Shown: positions 7,612 to 11,787 of the stretch, piece after piece | How positions within the stretch are numbered: position 1 is the stretch's first letter | How the letters are laid out: the number at the start of each line of letters is the position of its first letter | Source of the DNA: JALHSV01 sp964553535 | GTDB taxonomy: Bacteria > Nitrospirota > Thermodesulfovibrionia > Thermodesulfovibrionales > SM23-35 | DNA length: 11,787 nucleotides | NCBI GenBank assembly: GCA_964553535.1 | Contig: CAZKLK010000050.1 | Location: 1 to 11,787, forward strand | Direction: 5' to 3' | The notes under the pieces: model-generated | Database searches by the model: none | Told to the model about the DNA's origin: nothing | The model's input: the letters and a program-made list of their open reading frames with translations, nothing else | Translations under genes and position numbers: made by a program

Positions 7612-8483
7612 TATCTGATCCTCCCGACTGCTGTTGCGGCGCCCGCCATTCCGATCAGGAAGCCCGACAGAGGCATGGCGATAATAAGACCGCCCGGGAA
7701 AGCAATGAGATTAATGAGCGGGATTGCCGCGCTCAGTTTGATGACGAGAATATAATACAGCCCCAGAATGCCGGCGAGGCTGAGCATGCCGCCGCAGAAG
7801 CCGATAACGGCTCCCTCAAGCAGAAACGGCATTCTGATAAAGCCGCGGGTCGCGCCGAGCAGCTTGTAAGTCTCAATCTCCCGTTCCTTCCGGTAAAACA
7901 GGATTTTAACGCTGCTGTAGCATACAAACAGCATCCCGGCGCACATTACGATGGTTATGATCACGCCGATTGTCCTCAGCCCGGTTCTCAGGGAATGGAT
8001 GGATGACAGGAATTCCTCGCCATATTCAATTTCATGCAGTCCTTTCATATTTTTCAGGTTGTCCGTCAGGCGCCGCACGGATTCAGGACCGACGGCGTCG
8101 CTCCTGAATTTGATCTCGACCGAGTCCGGGAGCGGGTTTTCACCGAGGCCCTCCAGTATGAATGCGGAGTCTTTCAATGTTCTTTTCAACTCCTTTAAAG
8201 CCTGATCTCTGGGAATAAACAAGGCTTTCTCGACGGCGCTGTCCTTCTGAGCCGCACTGATGATGGTGTCAATATCCTCCTGAGACGCCGAATCGCTGAG
8301 ATAAACCATGACTGAAAACTTCTCGGGAAGTTTTTTTGTAGCGAGGTCGATGTTATAGACGGAAAGGACGGTAATCGTTGTGAAGGTGAGCCCCGCCGCC
8401 ACCGTCAGAATGGAAAGCAGATATATCCATTTCTCGCGCAGCATGCTCTGCAGGGCGAGCCGCATGGAATAAGGAAGCGTCAT
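7608..8483 (-). CDS. ftsX: cell division protein FtsX, membrane subunit of FtsEX
   Basis: Inner-membrane partner of the FtsE ATPase; it passes the ATPase signal to periplasmic cell-wall hydrolase regulators. The 291-residue protein has the family layout: a short cytoplasmic N-terminus, TM1 about 19-42, a periplasmic loop about 45-165, and TM2 (172-196), TM3 (218-246) and TM4 (256-285). Diagnostic motifs are NPLPDSVEI (116-124) in the periplasmic domain and the cytoplasmic stretch REIETYKLLGAT (201-212) followed by PFLLEG. It lacks a long N-terminal extension of the E. coli kind. Its ATG follows the ftsE stop directly (TAAATG, no gap), and its TGA stop overlaps the TTG start of envC, so ftsE, ftsX and envC are very likely translated together. 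Assignment is secure from sequence and context. Confidence 0.94.
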   Translation of the reverse strand: MTLPYSMRLALQSMLREKWIYLLSILTVAAGLTFTTITVLSVYNIDLATKKLPEKFSVMVYLSDSASQEDIDTIISAAQKDSAVEKALFIPRDQALKELKRTLKDSAFILEGLGENPLPDSVEIKFRSDAVGPESVRRLTDNLKNMKGLHEIEYGEEFLSSIHSLRTGLRTIGVIITIVMCAGMLFVCYSSVKILFYRKEREIETYKLLGATRGFIRMPFLLEGAVIGFCGGMLSLAGILGLYYILVIKLSAAIPLINLIAFPGGLIIAMPLSGFLIGMAGAATAVGRIRY

Positions 8484-9146
8484 TTATCCGGCCTTCTCGC
8501 CCGCCAGATTTCCGGAATCGAGCCGCAGCACCCTTCTGCCGGTATCCCGGAACAACTCCCTGTTATGCGTTGCGATAAGAATTGTCGTTCCCCGCGCATT
8601 GATATCTTTGAATAATCTCATAATTCCGCAAGCAGTGTCTGGATCCACATTCCCTGTCGGCTCATCGGCCAGAATGATTGCCGGGTCCGACACGATAGCT
8701 CTCGCAAGGGAAATTCTCTGCTGTTCGCCGCCGGACAGGGACGGGGGGTAATTATCGGACTTGTGCCTGAGATTGACGGCTTTAAGCGTTTCAAAAACCC
8801 TGCTTTTGATTTCTCTTTCGTCAACACCCCGCATCCTTAACGCAAAGGCAACATTTTCAAATATGTCCCTCTTTTCGAGAAGTCTGAAATCCTGAAATAC
8901 AACGCCGATATGCCTGCGCAAAACCGGGATGTCGGATTCCTTCATGGTGTTCAGCGCCAGATCCATGACCCTTATGCTGCCTTCATCGGCCTTTTCGGCC
9001 CCGAATATCAGCTTCAGCAGGGTAGACTTGCCGGAGCCGCTTGGCCCGGTGATAAATACCATCTCTCCCTTGTCCACTGAAAGGGTGATGTTTCTGAGAG
9101 CAGTGAGGTTGTCATAGCGCTTTGATACGTCCTGGAAATGAATCAT
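8484..9146 (-). CDS. ftsE: cell division ATP-binding protein FtsE
   Basis: Cytoplasmic ABC-type ATPase that powers FtsX. All ABC motifs are present in 220 residues: Walker A GPSGSGKST (34-42), Q-loop in VVFQDFRLL (82-90), signature LSGGEQQR (137-144), Walker B IILADEP (157-163) with catalytic Glu162, and the switch histidine in ATHNRE (His194). Length and motifs match FtsE, and the following ftsX removes doubt over LolD-type relatives. The ATG at 9146 has no convincing ribosome binding site, but its first bases overlap the stop of a possible 23-codon reading frame (ATGA), so reinitiation could supply its translation. It lies 70 bases after the transketolase C-terminal gene. Confidence 0.95.
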   Translation of the reverse strand: MIHFQDVSKRYDNLTALRNITLSVDKGEMVFITGPSGSGKSTLLKLIFGAEKADEGSIRVMDLALNTMKESDIPVLRRHIGVVFQDFRLLEKRDIFENVAFALRMRGVDEREIKSRVFETLKAVNLRHKSDNYPPSLSGGEQQRISLARAIVSDPAIILADEPTGNVDPDTACGIMRLFKDINARGTTILIATHNRELFRDTGRRVLRLDSGNLAGEKAG

Positions 9147-9216
9147 TTCGCCGCAATAAACGCAAAATCAGGCGTCGCAAAACATCGATGCGGAAAAGGT
9201 TCGAAGGCGTCCATAT

Positions 9217-10200
9217 TTACATTTTGCCAAGGGCCTCTCTGATGGAATGCACAAGATTATCCGCGGTAAGGCCGAACAGGCGCAGCAGTTCATCGGGAGA
9301 TCCCGAACATCCGAAATGGTCCCTGACGCCAATCCTGATTACCTTTACCGGATTGTTTTCCGAGAGGAATTCGCAGACGGCGCTTCCCAGGCCGCCGATT
9401 ATCGAGTGTTCTTCCGCGGTGACGATGAGCCCGCAGGCAGATGAAGCTTCAGCGAGAATCTCGCCGTCAAGGGGCTTTACCGTGGACATGTTAATAACGC
9501 CCGCGTCGATTCCCTCAGCCCTGAGAATGTTCGCGGCTTCAAGAGCCGCGGACACCATGATTCCCATAGCGACGATATTTGCGTGTCTGCCGAGATGAAA
9601 AGCAAAAGATTTCCCTATCTGAAATCTGTACCCTTCCGGCATGACAACTGGCACTTTTGACCGGCCAAGCCGGACATAAACAGGTCCCGGGCGCTCCGCC
9701 ACGGCATGGATGGCCTGTTTTGTCTCATATGCGTCGGCGGGCACGATCACCGTCATATTAGGAAGCACTCTCATCAGAGCGACGTCTTCTACCGCCTGGT
9801 GGGAGGCGCCGTCTTCGCCCACGGTGACGCCGCTGTGGGTCGCCACGAGCTTGACGTTCAGTTTTGCATAACAAACGGTCTGCCTGATCTGTTCCCACGC
9901 CCTTCCTGTCTCGAAGACCGCAAATGTTGAGGCGAACGGCAGTTTCCCGGCGAGAGAGAGTCCGCTTGCCGTTCCGATAAGATCCTGTTCCGAAATGCCC
10001 ACATTAAAGAACCTGTCCGGGAAGGTTTTTGCAAATTTTGCTGTTTTTGTCGATCCGGACAGATCCGCGTCCAGGACGACGACGTCACTGCGATGCCCGC
10101 CGATTTCGACCAGCGCTTCGCCATATGCATCCCGCGTTGCAACAGCCTTTCCCGCGGTCATCCGAGCGCCTGCGCCGGGGGCATGTTTTTTTTCGCCCAT
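9217..10200 (-). CDS. transketolase, C-terminal (pyrimidine-binding) subunit
   Basis: Second half of a split, thiamine-diphosphate-dependent transketolase, 327 residues, cytoplasmic, pentose phosphate pathway. The pyrimidine-binding domain (about 18-180) contains NVGISEQ (66-72), whose Glu71 is the residue that activates the cofactor, the aromatic FASTFAVF segment (89-96) and GEDGASHQ (128-135). The transketolase C-terminal domain follows (about 195-320; TVKPLDGE and TAEEHSIIGGLGSA). DXS is also built from these domains but is one chain, so the split arrangement favours transketolase. The ATG shares one base with the stop of the N-terminal subunit gene (TAATG), which is consistent with making the two subunits in equal amounts. 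The first 15 or so residues are a basic, glycine/alanine-rich tail outside the conserved domain. Confidence 0.92.
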   Translation of the reverse strand: MGEKKHAPGAGARMTAGKAVATRDAYGEALVEIGGHRSDVVVLDADLSGSTKTAKFAKTFPDRFFNVGISEQDLIGTASGLSLAGKLPFASTFAVFETGRAWEQIRQTVCYAKLNVKLVATHSGVTVGEDGASHQAVEDVALMRVLPNMTVIVPADAYETKQAIHAVAERPGPVYVRLGRSKVPVVMPEGYRFQIGKSFAFHLGRHANIVAMGIMVSAALEAANILRAEGIDAGVINMSTVKPLDGEILAEASSACGLIVTAEEHSIIGGLGSAVCEFLSENNPVKVIRIGVRDHFGCSGSPDELLRLFGLTADNLVHSIREALGKM

Positions 10201-11033
10201 TATTGATGAAGCTCCTTTAACGCAAGCGCAAGCTCATCGGACGTCGGCGCGAGGCCGTGGTACTCCGCTTTGCCTTCATAAAAAGAAACTCCCTTCCCCT
10301 TTATCGTTCTGGCAACGATCATGGTCGGTTTCCCCTTCAGCGTCTCCGCCGTCCGGAATGCGTCCATGACGGCTTTAACATCGTGTCCGTCGATGTCAAG
10401 GACATGCCATCCAAACGCATCCCATTTGCTTGCGATCGGTTCAATCCGCATCACATCCGAACAATGGCCGTCAATCTGCAGGCCGTTGTTGTCGATGATC
10501 GCGCATAGATTATCCAAACGGTAATGGGCGGCGGTCATTGCCGCTTCCCATATCTGTCCCTCCTGGATCTCGCCGTCCCCCAGAAGACAGTAAACCCGTG
10601 AAGGCAGCCCGTCCATTTTAACGCCGAGCGCGATGCCGTTGGCGATGGAGAGTCCCTGGCCGAGGGAGCCCGTCGATATTTCGACGCCGGGGAGCTTGCA
10701 TGAACAGGGATGGCCCTGCAGCGGGCTTCCAACCTTGCGCAGCGTTTTGAGAACTTCCCTGTCAAAATAGCCGGACAGCGCGAGCGCTGCATAAAGGACA
10801 GGCGCCGCATGGCCTTTTGAAAGAATGAATCTGTCCCTTTCCTTCCAGAGCGGGTCGCGGGGGTCGTGCCTCATCGTGTGGAAGTAGAGCACCGCCACAA
10901 TGTCCGCGGCAGACAGTGAACCGCCCGTATGGCCTGAGCCGGCGGCAGCCAGCATGGAAAGGATTTCGATTCTGAGACTGCGCGCTTTTTCCGCCAGCTC
11001 GTTGCTATCCCGGATTTTCGTCCCTGATTTCAT
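10200..11033 (-). CDS. transketolase, N-terminal (diphosphate-binding) subunit
   Basis: First half of the split transketolase, 277 residues. It carries GSGHTGGSLS (32-41), LSKGHAAP (71-78), and the thiamine-diphosphate/metal motif from GDGEIQEG (152-159) to IDNNG (180-184), with Asp153 and Asn182/Asn183 as cofactor/metal ligands. It transfers two-carbon ketol units between sugar phosphates as a complex with the product of the next gene, which it overlaps by one base. The chosen ATG at 11033 has only a close AAAGG in front. It heads the minus-strand gene run, and a possible promoter lies about 100 bases upstream. Archaea and many anaerobic or thermophilic bacteria have this split form, in contrast to the single ~660-residue chain of E. 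coli. Confidence 0.92.
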   Translation of the reverse strand: MKSGTKIRDSNELAEKARSLRIEILSMLAAAGSGHTGGSLSAADIVAVLYFHTMRHDPRDPLWKERDRFILSKGHAAPVLYAALALSGYFDREVLKTLRKVGSPLQGHPCSCKLPGVEISTGSLGQGLSIANGIALGVKMDGLPSRVYCLLGDGEIQEGQIWEAAMTAAHYRLDNLCAIIDNNGLQIDGHCSDVMRIEPIASKWDAFGWHVLDIDGHDVKAVMDAFRTAETLKGKPTMIVARTIKGKGVSFYEGKAEYHGLAPTSDELALALKELHQ

Positions 11034-11140
11034 CCTTTTTTATGGTAAGCTTTGCTTGCATATGGCATATCCCGCCTCCGCGCGGTGTATTCATAACGCG
11101 CCGGCAAAAAGCGCGCTGTATTTTAAAATAAATTGGTAAT

Positions 11141-11170
11141 ATTATAAAGAACTGGAAGGGAAAATGGAAA
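11141..11170 (-). promoter_or_regulatory. candidate promoter for the transketolase-fts-envC-ctpA run
   Basis: On the minus strand a perfect TATAAT (plus-strand 11141-11146) is preceded, 18 bases upstream, by TTTCCA (11165-11170), which matches four of six -35 positions. Transcription would start near 11134 and leave a leader of about 100 bases before the transketolase ATG. The -35 overlaps the start codon region of the divergent CysC-like gene. The -35 is weak, so this is tentative. Confidence 0.35.
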
Positions 11171-11703
11171 GCGGCGATACGCCGGGGATGGTGATCTGGA
11201 TAACGGGACTGCCGGGAAGCGGCAAGAGCACTGTTGCAGATGAGATAACAAAAGCTCATCCCGGCTTTGCCGTGCTGAGAATGGATGAGTTCAGGAAGGT
11301 TGCCACTCCCGAACCCGCCTATTCCGACTCCGAGAGAGATTTGCTTTACCGGTCGATAGTATATTTCGCAAAGAAACTCTCGGAAGCCGGCAGGAATGTC
11401 ATTATCGACGCAACCGGAAATCTCCGCAAATGGAGGGAGCTCGCCCGGCAGCTCATTCCGGCGTACAGGGAAGTATATTTAAAATGCCCGATCGGGTTAT
11501 GTGCGCTGCGGGAGCGAAAAAGGGTTGACGCTCGGGGCGCCCCCCCGGATATTTACAGGAAAGGGGCGGAAGGATGGCCGGTGCCGGGCGTGGGCGCGCC
11601 GTACGAAGAGCCGCTGAATCCTGACGTCACTATCAATACGGGCGCGACGTCTGTGGAAGACGCGGTAAAAATAATTGAAAAAGCTCTCCTTGGCGGGCGC
11701 TGA
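11164..11703 (+). CDS. adenylylsulfate kinase (CysC)-like P-loop kinase
   Basis: Small kinase of 179 residues with the CysC outline: Walker A GLPGSGKST (15-23) after VIWIT, a central helix region, ATP-lid-like part, and the family-like ending GAPYEEPLNPDV (144-155). Canonical CysC phosphorylates adenylylsulfate to PAPS. Here the substrate-side motif DGDNVR is replaced by RMDEFR (39-44), and the SFISPFR segment becomes DATGNLRKWR (82-91), a form closer to other small P-loop kinases. The substrate may thus not be adenylylsulfate; CysC relatives acting on nucleotide-linked compounds are known. No other sulfate-assimilation gene is in the window. A GGAAGGG site ends 3 bases before the ATG. It is divergent from the transketolase genes, with 130 bases between them. 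P-loop kinase is secure, CysC family likely, substrate unknown. Confidence 0.75.
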   Translation: MESGDTPGMVIWITGLPGSGKSTVADEITKAHPGFAVLRMDEFRKVATPEPAYSDSERDLLYRSIVYFAKKLSEAGRNVIIDATGNLRKWRELARQLIPAYREVYLKCPIGLCALRERKRVDARGAPPDIYRKGAEGWPVPGVGAPYEEPLNPDVTINTGATSVEDAVKIIEKALLGGR

Positions 11704-11787
11704 ACGCGGCCTGTCAGACGCGGTATCTTTAATAGCCTCTTCTGGGAACCTTGTGGATAGGAATTGTTCATTCTTTTATAAAATATG

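Noticed and set aside
11704..11787. Promoter or start of a next gene at the right edge (TTGTGG, TATAAA, terminal ATG)
   Set aside because: The hexamers are 20 bases apart and the -35 is poor; the ATG is the last codon of the window, so nothing can be supported.
1..11787. CRISPR array, insertion sequence, tRNA/rRNA, phage or defence genes
   Set aside because: No direct-repeat array, transposase, terminal inverted repeats, cloverleaf-like stretch or defence-type domain was seen on either strand.

Overview
The window reads as ordinary chromosomal DNA of a moderately GC-rich Gram-negative bacterium. The EnvC-type factor (secreted, with an inactive LytM domain) and the membrane-anchored CtpA protease point to an envelope with a periplasm. 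The gene mix (two-subunit biotin-dependent carboxylase, split transketolase, ftsE-ftsX-envC-ctpA run) would suit Nitrospirota or Desulfobacterota-like lineages, but that placement is an impression and not a measurement. I see no mobile element, CRISPR array, tRNA or rRNA, and genes fill almost all of the window.

Layout. (1) Positions 1-3575, plus strand: a strong sigma70-like promoter sits almost on top of the start of a biotin carboxylase gene, followed 16 bases later by a carboxyltransferase/biotin-carrier gene. Together they form a two-subunit pyruvate-carboxylase-type enzyme. (2) Positions 3596-11033, minus strand, read from right to left: transketolase N-terminal half, transketolase C-terminal half, ftsE, ftsX, an envC-like murein hydrolase activator, the C-terminal processing protease ctpA, and a soluble orphan histidine kinase. 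The first six genes overlap or lie within 70 bases of each other and look like one operon; the kinase follows after 109 bases. (3) Positions 11034-11163: a short divergent intergenic region with a candidate minus-strand promoter. (4) Positions 11164-11703, plus strand: a small P-loop kinase of the adenylylsulfate kinase (CysC) type with altered active-site motifs. The last 84 bases hold no gene I can support.

How the genes work together. FtsE (ATPase) and FtsX (membrane subunit) form the divisome complex that in well-studied bacteria transmits ATP hydrolysis to EnvC, which then switches on cell-wall amidases during septum splitting. The EnvC-like protein here has lost all recognisable LytM zinc ligands, which fits an activator and not an enzyme. 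CtpA next door is a periplasmic protease of a family known to control cell-wall hydrolases. The split transketolase at the head of the same transcription unit supplies pentose-phosphate carbon, with no obvious mechanistic tie to division. The carboxylase pair would make oxaloacetate from pyruvate if it is a true pyruvate carboxylase, but its carboxyltransferase lacks the usual catalytic threonine, so the acceptor is open.

I found no clearly new multi-gene system. The best leads are the divergent carboxyltransferase active site, the predicted leaderless carboxylase mRNA, the divergent CysC-like kinase, the orphan kinase with a changed ATP-lid motif, and the tight coupling of metabolic and division genes.
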